DNA of 10,716 nt from the NCBI GenBank assembly GCA_947384055.1, contig CANDFO010000077.1, positions 1 through 10,716 on the forward strand, written 5' to 3'. Below, in pieces: positions 1-5,664 of the stretch. The stretch is from an uncultured Flavonifractor sp. GTDB lineage: Bacteria > Bacillota > Clostridia > Oscillospirales > Oscillospiraceae. The position numbers and the translations under genes are program-made. The notes below the pieces were generated by a model, which saw nothing but the letters and a program-made list of their open reading frames with translations, was not told the origin of the DNA and did no database searches. Numbering within the stretch: position 1 is the first letter of the stretch; every line of letters begins with the position of its first letter.

Positions 1-14
1 TTTTCGACAAGCTG
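1..14 (+). repeat. Possible right end of a third copy of the dispersed hairpin repeat
   Basis: The first 14 bases, TTTTCGACAAGCTG, are identical to the sequence that closes the repeat copy at 6872-7014 when that copy is read on the minus strand. As in the other copies, this end points towards the 3' end of a gene (the Sel1-repeat gene, minus), with a gene-specific hairpin in between. Only the tip is inside the window, so this rests on a short match plus matching context. Confidence 0.4.
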
Positions 15-54
15 AGGCCGTGGACAAAATTGTCCACGGCCTCAGACTGTCGAA
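3..54 (-). terminator. Long hairpin downstream of the Sel1-repeat gene
   Basis: A stem of 16 perfect pairs (12-27 with 30-45, CTGAGGCCGTGGACAA on the left) is extended, after a two-base internal loop, by seven more pairs (TTCGACA 3-9 with TGTCGAA 48-54). It begins 28 bases after the stop codon of the minus-strand gene. There is no proper T-run after it on the minus strand, so it is either a transcript-stabilising 3' hairpin or part of a terminator that continues to the left of the window. Confidence 0.6.
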
Positions 55-82
55 GCCCGCACATATCCTGGCGGCGCACCGG

Positions 83-3000
83 TTATTTTTTAAACAGCCT
101 GCCCAGCAGGGATTTCTTTTTTGGGTGTTCTTTTGAAGCCCCTTTTTCCGCGCCGGGAGCACGCAGGGCCTCCAGCGCGCTCTTCGCCGGCTCATACCCC
201 TGCTCCGCCGCCCGGCGGTACAGGGCGGCGGCCCTCTCCCGGTCGGCTTTCACGCCGGAGCCGTCCCGGTAGCAGTCCCCCAGCAGCCCCAGCGCCTGGC
301 CGTAATCCGTATCGGCGGCCTTCCGGAGCCACTCCACCCCCTGGGCGGGGTCCGCCTTGACGCCGGAGCCCCGCAAGAGGCAGCCGGCCAGACTGCACAT
401 GGCAGGGGGACTGCCCCGCTCCGCCCCCTGGCGGTAGAGCTCCACAGCCTTGCTCTTGTCCTCCCGCACCCCGACGCCGTGCTCGTAACAGAGGCCCAGA
501 CTGCACAGGGCCTTTGCGTAGCCCTTTTCTGCCGCCTCCTGATACCAGTGGACAGCCTGGACTGCGTCCGCCTCAGTGCCGATTCCCTTCTCATAGCAGT
601 AACCCAGCCTGTGCTGGGCGGCGGCGTAGTCGGCCTCCGCTCCCCGGCGGTAGAGCTCCAGCGCCCGGGCCTGGTCGGTTTCCACGCCTTCGCCGTTTTC
701 ATAGCACAGCGCCAGATTATACATGGCCCGGGGGTAGTTCCGGTCCGCGGCCCGGGTATACCACACAATGGCGGCGGCCATGTCCTTTTCGGCACCCACG
801 CCGCACTCCAGGCAGTAGGCCAGATTGCACATACCTGCGGTGTTGCCCCCCTCGGCTGCCCGCCGGTAGAGCTCCACGGCCCGGGCCTTGTCCTCGGGCA
901 CTCCCTGTCCGTACTCATAGCATACGCCCAGGTTGCACATAGCGGGGGCATGCCCCCGGTCCACCGCCTGCTGATACCAGCGCACGGCCTGCTCCATGTC
1001 CTCCTCCACCCCGTCGCCATGCTCATAGCACATCCCCAGGCAGTTCATGGCTCTGGGGTAGCCCCGGTCGGCGGCCCGCCGGTACCACTGGATGGCCTGC
1101 TCCATGTCCTCCTCCGTGCCAATGCCGTTTTCCAGACAGAAGGCCAGGTTACACATAGCGGGGGTATAGCCCTCCTGGGCGGAGCGGCGATACCACTCCA
1201 GGGCCTGGCCCTTGTCCTCCGGCGTCCCCCGGCCCACCTCGAAGCTGTAGCCCAGGGAAAACATGGCGGGGAGATACCCCTGCCCGGCCGCCTCCTGATA
1301 GAGCCGAAAGGCCTGCTGGTCGTCCTGCTCCACCCCCTGGCCGTCCCGGTACAGGTCGCCCAGGATGCTGGCGGCCCGGGGATGGTCCCGGCGGACCGCC
1401 CGCTCCAGCCAGTCCACCGCTGCGGGCAGGTCCTTTTCCACGCCGTTGCCGTTGAGGAAGCACACAGCCAAATTGCACATGGAACGGGGGTCCCCCCGTT
1501 CGGCGGCCTGCCGGTACAGGTCCGCCGCCCGGGGCAGGTCCTCCTCCACGCCGTCGCCGTTCTCATAACACAACCCCAGGTCGCACAGGGCGGGAGGATA
1601 CCCCTGCTCCGCGGCCCGGCGGTAGCACTCCACCGCCCGCTCCGGATTGGCGGCGATGCCGTCCCCTCTGAGGTAGCAGTCCCCCAAAATATCCAGCGCC
1701 CTGGGGAAATTCTGTCCGGCGGCTTTTTGCAGCCACTCCACCGCTTTCAGGGGGTCCCGCTCCGCGCCGTAGCCGTGGAGGATACACACCGCCAGATTGC
1801 ACTGAGCGGGGGCATGCCCCCGCTGGGCAGCCTCTAAGTACCACGCTGTGGCCTGCTCCGGGTCGGAGTCCACCCCCTCTCCGGTCTCATAGCACAGGCC
1901 CAGGGAGCACATGGCGGGGGGATAGCGCTCCTCAGACGCCCGGCGGTAGAGCTCCACCGCCCGCGCCACATCCCGTTCCAGGCCCTCCCCGTCCCGGCAG
2001 CAGTTCCCCAACAGGCTCATGGCCCTGGGAAAGTCCTGCCGGGCGGCCCGCTCCAGCCAGGGCACTGCCTGGACCGCATCCTTTTCCACGCCGATGCCGG
2101 TCAGATAGCAGAAGGCCAGATTGCACTGGGCGGCGGGGTAGCCCTGCTCGGCCGCCTGCCGGTAATATGTCACCGCCTGGGCCTCGTCCTTCTCCACGCC
2201 GTCTCCGTTCTCATAGCACAGCCCAAGGGCGCAGACGGCGGGCAGATAGCCCTTTCCGGCGGCCTCCCGGTAGAGAGCCAGGGCCCTGTCCGGGTCCTGC
2301 TCCACCCCGGTTCCCTCCAGGTAACAGTCCCCCAGGATGCTCACCGCCCGGACCGAACCCGCGTCTGCGGCCTTCTGGAGCCAGACGGCGCCGGTCCCGT
2401 CATCCCGGGAGACGCCGATGCCGTTGAGGTAGCACACCGCCAGATTGCACATGGCGGGGGGATACTCCCGGTCGGCGGCCTGCCGGTAGAGCTGGACGGC
2501 TCTGAGCTTATCCACCTCCGTGCCGGTGCCGTTTTCACAGCACAGGCCCAGGTCGCACTGGGCGGGGGGATAGCCCTCCCCGGCGGCCCGGCTGTAGAGC
2601 TCCACCGCCCGGGCCTCGTCCTTCTCCACCCCCCGGCCCTCCAGGTAGCAGTCCCCCAGCAGGTCCATGGCCCTGGGGTGGCCGGCGTCGGCGGATTTCT
2701 GGAACCATTCCGCGGCCTGCTCCGGGTCGGCCTGTGTCCCCACGCCATGGAGGAGGAGCACCCCCAGGTTGCACATGCCGGGGGCGTACTGATTCAGGGC
2801 GGAGCGGCGATACCACTCCACCGCCTGGCTCTTGTCCTCCTCCACGCCGTCCCCGTGCTCATAGCACAGGCCCAGATTGCACATGGCCCGGGCAAATCCC
2901 TGGTCGGCGGCCTTCCGGTAGAGCCGGGCGGACTCACCCCGGTCCTGCTCCACTCCGGTGCCGTCCCAGTAGCAGTCCCCCAGAATATCCTGGGCCCGGG

Positions 3001-3583
3001 GGAAGTCCTGCTCCGCCGCTTTCTCCAGCCAGGAGACGGCGGTCTCCGGGTCCCGCTCCACACCGATGCCCGACAGGTAGCACACCCCCAGGTTGCACTG
3101 GGCGGGGGCGTATTCCTGCTCCGCCGCCTGGAGATAGAGCCCGGCGGCCCGGGCTTTGTCCTGCTCCACGCCGCCGGCGTTTTCGTAGCACAGGCCCAAG
3201 TCGCACAGGGCGGGCACATAGCCCTCGTCGGCGGCCCGGCGGTAGAGCTCCGCCGCGCGGACCTCGTCCTTCTCCGTTCCGGCCCCCGCCTGGTAACAGC
3301 GGCCCAGCATGGTGACGGCACGCAGGTCCCCGTCCTCCGCCGCACGGGAAAACCAGTGGACCGCAGCGGACATGTCCTTCTCCACGCCGTCACCCTCGCT
3401 GTACCGTACGGCCAGGTCGCACCAGACGGAGGTATCCCCCGATTCCGCCCGCTCCAGCAGGGTACGGAACTCCTCCTTGGCCCGCTGAAGGCCCTCCGCC
3501 GCTTTTTGCAGCAGGCCGGTGTCAATAAATATGACCTCCTGGCCGCCGTATGACGCCTTATCGCGGTTCTCCGTGCTGTCCAT
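83..3583 (-). CDS. Giant Sel1-like repeat (SLR) protein, 1166 aa, 30 repeats
   Basis: Nearly the whole protein is made of Sel1-like repeats, a TPR-related alpha/alpha solenoid fold that usually acts as a scaffold for protein-protein contacts. I count 30 complete 36-residue repeats from about residue 54 to 1133. The consensus is LGxCYxxGxGVExDxxxAxxWYRxAAxxGYxxA. Repeats 1-21 cycle through three types, giving seven 108-residue modules. The first 53 residues are a charged non-repeat N-terminus with no signal peptide. The last 33 are outside the repeats and end in a basic amphipathic tail, KKKSLLGRLFKK. No membrane segment or enzyme domain is visible, so the protein is probably cytoplasmic, perhaps membrane-attached through its tail. 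Cysteine is very common at the LGxCY and MCNL positions. The ATG at 3583 follows a GGGGGT site about nine bases upstream and a near-consensus promoter. The gene is probably monocistronic. The partner and pathway are unknown. Confidence 0.93.
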   Translation of the reverse strand: MDSTENRDKASYGGQEVIFIDTGLLQKAAEGLQRAKEEFRTLLERAESGDTSVWCDLAVRYSEGDGVEKDMSAAVHWFSRAAEDGDLRAVTMLGRCYQAGAGTEKDEVRAAELYRRAADEGYVPALCDLGLCYENAGGVEQDKARAAGLYLQAAEQEYAPAQCNLGVCYLSGIGVERDPETAVSWLEKAAEQDFPRAQDILGDCYWDGTGVEQDRGESARLYRKAADQGFARAMCNLGLCYEHGDGVEEDKSQAVEWYRRSALNQYAPGMCNLGVLLLHGVGTQADPEQAAEWFQKSADAGHPRAMDLLGDCYLEGRGVEKDEARAVELYSRAAGEGYPPAQCDLGLCCENGTGTEVDKLRAVQLYRQAADREYPPAMCNLAVCYLNGIGVSRDDGTGAVWLQKAADAGSVRAVSILGDCYLEGTGVEQDPDRALALYREAAGKGYLPAVCALGLCYENGDGVEKDEAQAVTYYRQAAEQGYPAAQCNLAFCYLTGIGVEKDAVQAVPWLERAARQDFPRAMSLLGNCCRDGEGLERDVARAVELYRRASEERYPPAMCSLGLCYETGEGVDSDPEQATAWYLEAAQRGHAPAQCNLAVCILHGYGAERDPLKAVEWLQKAAGQNFPRALDILGDCYLRGDGIAANPERAVECYRRAAEQGYPPALCDLGLCYENGDGVEEDLPRAADLYRQAAERGDPRSMCNLAVCFLNGNGVEKDLPAAVDWLERAVRRDHPRAASILGDLYRDGQGVEQDDQQAFRLYQEAAGQGYLPAMFSLGYSFEVGRGTPEDKGQALEWYRRSAQEGYTPAMCNLAFCLENGIGTEEDMEQAIQWYRRAADRGYPRAMNCLGMCYEHGDGVEEDMEQAVRWYQQAVDRGHAPAMCNLGVCYEYGQGVPEDKARAVELYRRAAEGGNTAGMCNLAYCLECGVGAEKDMAAAIVWYTRAADRNYPRAMYNLALCYENGEGVETDQARALELYRRGAEADYAAAQHRLGYCYEKGIGTEADAVQAVHWYQEAAEKGYAKALCSLGLCYEHGVGVREDKSKAVELYRQGAERGSPPAMCSLAGCLLRGSGVKADPAQGVEWLRKAADTDYGQALGLLGDCYRDGSGVKADRERAAALYRRAAEQGYEPAKSALEALRAPGAEKGASKEHPKKKSLLGRLFKK
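185..3424 (-). repeat. Thirty in-frame 108-bp repeats encoding Sel1 units
   Basis: This is the coding repeat array of the SLR gene, with a 108-bp period (36 codons). Units 1-21 (about 1157-3424) have a 324-bp super-period made of three unit types. The signatures are LGDCY...LYRxAA, LGLCYENG...YRQAA, and CNLAVCYLNGIGV...WLxKAA ending DFPRA. Units 22-28 (about 401-1156) break this order, and units 29-30 return to it. The pattern is seen directly in the translation. Confidence 0.9.
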
Positions 3584-3618
3584 ACATAACGACCCCCATT
3601 CTATACTGATATGGGGAC

Positions 3619-3647
3619 ATTATACGCCGCCGAGCCCCTTTTGTCCA
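3619..3647 (-). promoter_or_regulatory. Sigma-A-type promoter of the Sel1-repeat gene
   Basis: On the minus strand there is TGGACA (3642-3647, 5 of 6 to consensus), a 17-base spacer and a perfect TATAAT (3619-3624). Transcription would start near 3612, giving a leader of about 28 bases before the ATG at 3583. This is the best promoter match in the window and suggests strong constitutive expression. Confidence 0.75.
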
Positions 3648-3848
3648 CAGGGAGCGCCAATACTTTTTCCTGGAGCGGCTTCTATATCATGAAGATGAGT
3701 GATTGACACAATTCTGTTCGCCTATCCGCCTCCGTTTGGCTCGATGATCAATTTTTCAAATGGTCCCATGCGAGACTGTACGGCTGCATTATTTGTGGCG
3801 TTATTGATATAGTGATATATTGTTTCATTTTATGCGGTGGGCACAAGA
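3648..3848. other. AT-richer intergenic stretch, no gene seen
   Basis: This lies between the promoter of the Sel1-repeat gene and the hairpin element. It is visibly richer in A and T than its surroundings and contains a small tandem motif, TGATATAG/TGATATAT, near 3805-3821. I find no ribosome site with a plausible frame, no tRNA and no strong hairpin. Open frames that enter it (3748-4017 minus, 3812-4075 plus) mostly translate the adjacent repeat and look spurious. Confidence 0.5.
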
Positions 3849-3878
3849 ATGCCGGAAACCTCTGTGGGTTTCCGGCAT
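3849..3878. repeat. 28-nt hairpin repeat, left copy
   Basis: This is a perfect 12-pair hairpin, ATGCCGGAAACC, with loop TCTGTG. The 28-base core at 3850-3877 recurs at 4083-4110 with one difference, in direct orientation. The two copies bracket the composite element at 3884-4077. Confidence 0.8.
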
Positions 3879-3934
3879 CAGTCTGTCGAAAAACTTTCCC
3901 CGCGGGAAAGTCTCGCAGAGTTTTGCCGCCCGAG

Positions 3935-4077
3935 GGCGGCAAAATAAAGTTAGAATTGGTCATTTTCGGGGACATGTGCCTCGAAAATGACACATCTCGG
4001 CCTGCAAGTGTGCCCAAAGGGTGCGCGCAGCAGGCCGTATCCCGTTTGTCAAAAAAGGCCTCCGGCCTTTTTTGACA
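3935..4077 (+). repeat. 143-nt dispersed repeat, copy 1
   Basis: Aligned by hand to 6872-7014 (minus), the two copies have the same length with no gaps and 134 of 143 identical positions. The identity begins at GGCGGCAAAATAAAGT and ends at GACA. This copy lies between the 3' end of mgsA and the 5' side of the Sel1-repeat gene, with its terminator-like end facing mgsA. Confidence 0.93.
4047..4077. terminator. Bidirectional intrinsic-terminator-like hairpin, after mgsA
   Basis: TGTCAAAAAAGGCC, loop TCC, GGCCTTTTTTGACA: 14 perfect pairs with a GC core and A6/T6 flanks, so it can act as a Rho-independent terminator in either direction. It is the second hairpin after the mgsA stop and also the right end of the repeat. 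Confidence 0.7.
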
Positions 4078-4082
4078 GGCTC

Positions 4083-4110
4083 TGCCGGAAACCTCTGTGG
4101 GCTTCCGGCA
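4083..4110 (-). repeat. 28-nt hairpin repeat, right copy, first hairpin after mgsA
   Basis: TGCCGGAAACC, loop TCTGTG, GGCTTCCGGCA. It differs at one base from the left copy at 3850-3877. That base leaves an A-C mismatch in plus-strand RNA but a G-U wobble in minus-strand RNA, so the hairpin is fully paired in the mgsA transcript. It begins 38 bases after the mgsA stop codon. Confidence 0.75.
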
Positions 4111-4148
4111 TTGTTTTCAGAGTGACAGGGCAAAGAAAGCTACGGCTG

Positions 4149-4565
4149 TCACGCGGTAAAGGGCTTGGTTTTCGGGTTGACAATATCCCGCCAGTCCAGG
4201 TCCCCCCGCTCCAGGCCGTGGATAAGCATCTCCGCGGTGGCCACGTTGGTGGCAAAAGGGATGTTGTATTGGTCGCACAGGCGGGTAATATAGTTCAGGT
4301 CCGCATCTAGATCGTTGGACTGCGGGTCAGAGAAAAATAAGACCATGTCGATTTCGTTATAGGCAATGCGCGCGCCGATCTGCTGGCTGCCGCCGTGGGC
4401 GTGAGAGAGAAAGAGGCTGACAGGCAGACCGGTGGCCTCCCCCACCAGGCGGCCGGTGGTGCTGGTGGCGCAGACCGTATGCTTGGACAGAATGCCACAA
4501 TAGGCAATGCAGAACTGGACCATGAGCTCCTTCTTGTGGTCGTGGGCCATAAGTGCAATATTCAT
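4149..4565 (-). CDS. mgsA: Methylglyoxal synthase family protein, with two catalytic residues replaced
   Basis: Methylglyoxal synthase converts dihydroxyacetone phosphate to methylglyoxal and phosphate in the cytoplasm. The 138 residues match the family over the full length (E. coli 152 aa). Visible landmarks are the N-terminal NIALMAHDH (His8, Asp9), the phosphate-loop-like ATSTTG (33-38), GGSQQIGA (58-65), IDMVLFFSDP (72-81) and IPFATNVATAE (102-112). The family's catalytic aspartate in GGDQQ (E. coli Asp71) is Ser60 here, and the position of E. coli His98 is Leu86. The Asp101 position is kept as Asp89. The fold is clear but activity is uncertain. The ATG at 4565 has AGAGGT seven bases upstream. 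The gene lies 82 bases after minD on the same strand, probably co-transcribed, and is followed by two hairpins. Confidence 0.88.
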   Translation of the reverse strand: MNIALMAHDHKKELMVQFCIAYCGILSKHTVCATSTTGRLVGEATGLPVSLFLSHAHGGSQQIGARIAYNEIDMVLFFSDPQSNDLDADLNYITRLCDQYNIPFATNVATAEMLIHGLERGDLDWRDIVNPKTKPFTA

Positions 4566-4641
4566 TCGTTCGACCTCTTTCCTTCCTAGAATTCAAACAC
4601 TGTGCGGCGGAAAAGCCGGAATCTGCACCCGGCAGGGGCGC

Positions 4642-4656
4642 CTGCGGCTACCGCAG
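4642..4656 (-). other. Small hairpin with the minD stop codon in its loop
   Basis: On the minus strand the sequence is CTGCGG-TAG-CCGCAG. The TAG loop is the minD stop codon (4648-4650). There is no T-run, so it is not a terminator. It could pause ribosomes or mark an mRNA processing point between minD and mgsA, or be chance. Confidence 0.4.
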
Positions 4657-5388
4657 CTTCATCAGCGGAGCCTTTTCCCCCATCAGCCGCCGGGTGATAT
4701 TCAGATAGGCAATGGCGGCGCCCCGGTTGGTGTACAAAATCAGCGGACGGCCCCGGTTGGCGCAGAGCATTACCTGCTGGTCCTCAGGCACCAGTCCCAG
4801 CAAGGGGAGACCGGCGGTATCCATGGCGTCGTCAATGGTGGCGCCCAACCGCCGCAGGAGTCTGGGCTGCACCCGGTTGACCACCAGATGTATGCGGGAG
4901 AGCTGCTGCCGGAGCAGACCTGCGGTCCGCTGGGCATCCCGCAGGGCGGAGGCGTCGGCGGTGGACACCACCACCGCCCGGTCCGCCGCGCAGCAGGCCA
5001 GCCGAAATCCCTCCCCCAATCCCGCGGGGGAATCCATGAGTATATAGTCATACCGGTCTCTGGCCCGGCGAATAAGCGCTTCCATAGCCTCCTGAGACAG
5101 GGGGGCCTCCGGCAGGGAGACCGGAGCGGTCAGCAGGGAGAGTCCCGCAATATCCGGGTGGGCAACCGCGGCACGCTCCAGCGTACACCGCCGCTGCAGC
5201 ACGTCGGTGAAATCCATGAGCACCCGGTCAGCCATGCCCAGGGACAGGTCCAGATTGCGCAGACCCACGTCCATATCAATGCACAAAACCCGTTTGCCCA
5301 AGGCGGCCAGACAGGAGCCGACACCTCCCGTCAGCGAGGTTTTGCCGGTTCCGCCTTTGCCCGATGTGATGACGATGGCTGTGGACAT
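4648..5388 (-). CDS. minD: MinD-type P-loop ATPase (septum-site-determining family)
   Basis: This is a member of the deviant Walker A ATPase family (ParA/MinD/Mrp). In division-site selection MinD dimerises on ATP, binds the membrane and recruits MinC. The 246 residues show the deviant P-loop SGKGGTGKT (9-17) with the signature lysine Lys11, the switch CIDMDVGLRNLDL (36-48) with Asp38 and Asp40, and Walker B YILMDSPAG (115-123, Asp119). The GLRNLDLSLG stretch is typical of MinD rather than ParA. The C-terminus (TRRLMGEKAPLMKLR) is only weakly like the amphipathic membrane helix of MinD. I chose the ATG at 5388 because it begins the family and follows GGGGGGAGG. The open frame continues upstream to 7032 only as the antisense of the alcohol dehydrogenase. 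Neither MinC nor MinE is encoded in this window. The minD-mgsA order fits clostridial min/mgsA clusters. Confidence 0.88.
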   Translation of the reverse strand: MSTAIVITSGKGGTGKTSLTGGVGSCLAALGKRVLCIDMDVGLRNLDLSLGMADRVLMDFTDVLQRRCTLERAAVAHPDIAGLSLLTAPVSLPEAPLSQEAMEALIRRARDRYDYILMDSPAGLGEGFRLACCAADRAVVVSTADASALRDAQRTAGLLRQQLSRIHLVVNRVQPRLLRRLGATIDDAMDTAGLPLLGLVPEDQQVMLCANRGRPLILYTNRGAAIAYLNITRRLMGEKAPLMKLR

Positions 5389-5416
5389 ATCCTCCCCCCT
5401 ATCCACTGTATTTATA

Positions 5417-5445
5417 AGAATACCACATATTAACAGAGGAAGCAA
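5417..5445 (-). promoter_or_regulatory. Sigma-A-type promoter for minD-mgsA
   Basis: On the minus strand there is TTGCTT (5440-5445), a 17-base spacer and TATTCT (5417-5422). A TG one base before the -10 gives an extended -10. The expected start near 5410 leaves a leader of about 20 bases that contains the ribosome site. Confidence 0.65.
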
Positions 5446-5531
5446 TGGTTTTTTATGCATATTGCGAGTTTTTTCAGGCGGAAGACGGACGCGCGGGTCA
5501 AATGCCCACACCGGAAGGACAAAAAACCCCG

Positions 5532-5560
5532 TTGTGGGAAGGGGACAAGGCTGATATACT
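5532..5560 (+). promoter_or_regulatory. Sigma-A-type promoter for the alcohol dehydrogenase gene
   Basis: TTGTGG (5532-5537), a 17-base spacer and TATACT (5555-5560). Transcription would start near 5567, leaving a leader of about 98 bases rich in G and C with modest stems such as CCGGC/GCCGG (5577-5592). No known riboswitch was recognised. It is divergent from the minD promoter with about 86 bases between the two -35 boxes. Confidence 0.6.
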
Positions 5561-5664
5561 GAACAGGTAATATTCCGGCCAGACCGCCGGCAGAGGGCTG
5601 CCCGTGCAGGGACCGCGGAGACAGCGCCGGAGCGGACCGGAAAGAATTTTGGAGGTAACGTGTC

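Larger units (their letters stand above)
3884..4077 (+). mobile_element. Hairpin-rich MITE/REP-like non-coding element, fuller copy
   Basis: The element runs from TGTCGAAAAA (3884-3893) to the inverted end TTTTTTGACA (4068-4077), so it has short terminal inverted repeats. Including flanks, AGTCTGTCGAAAAA matches AGCCTGTCAAAAAA. Inside are, in order: ACTTTCCC-CGC-GGGAAAGT (3893-3911), TTTTGCCGCCC-GA-GGGCGGCAAAA (3921-3944), TCATTTTCG paired with CGAAAATGA (3960-3990), GGCCTGC paired with GCAGGCC (3999-4035), and a 14-pair hairpin closing the right end. It has no coding signal. It resembles a miniature element or REP-like structured repeat, but I do not recognise it as a named family. Confidence 0.65.

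Noticed and set aside
479..1837. 452-residue plus-strand open frame
   Set aside because: It is antisense to the Sel1-repeat array. Its length comes from the GC-rich repetitive coding strand, and it has no family resemblance or start signals.
2678..3553. 291-residue plus-strand open frame
   Set aside because: It is also antisense to the Sel1 repeats and periodic for the same reason.
83..3583. CRISPR-like or satellite repeat array (regular 108-bp period)
   Set aside because: The period is in frame, the units diverge and the translation is a clear Sel1 solenoid, so this is a coding repeat.
5509..5538. Inverted repeat CCCACA...TGTGGG upstream of fucO as an operator
   Set aside because: Only about six pairs with a loop of roughly 20 bases, partly overlapping the -35 box. 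This is too weak to call without comparative data.
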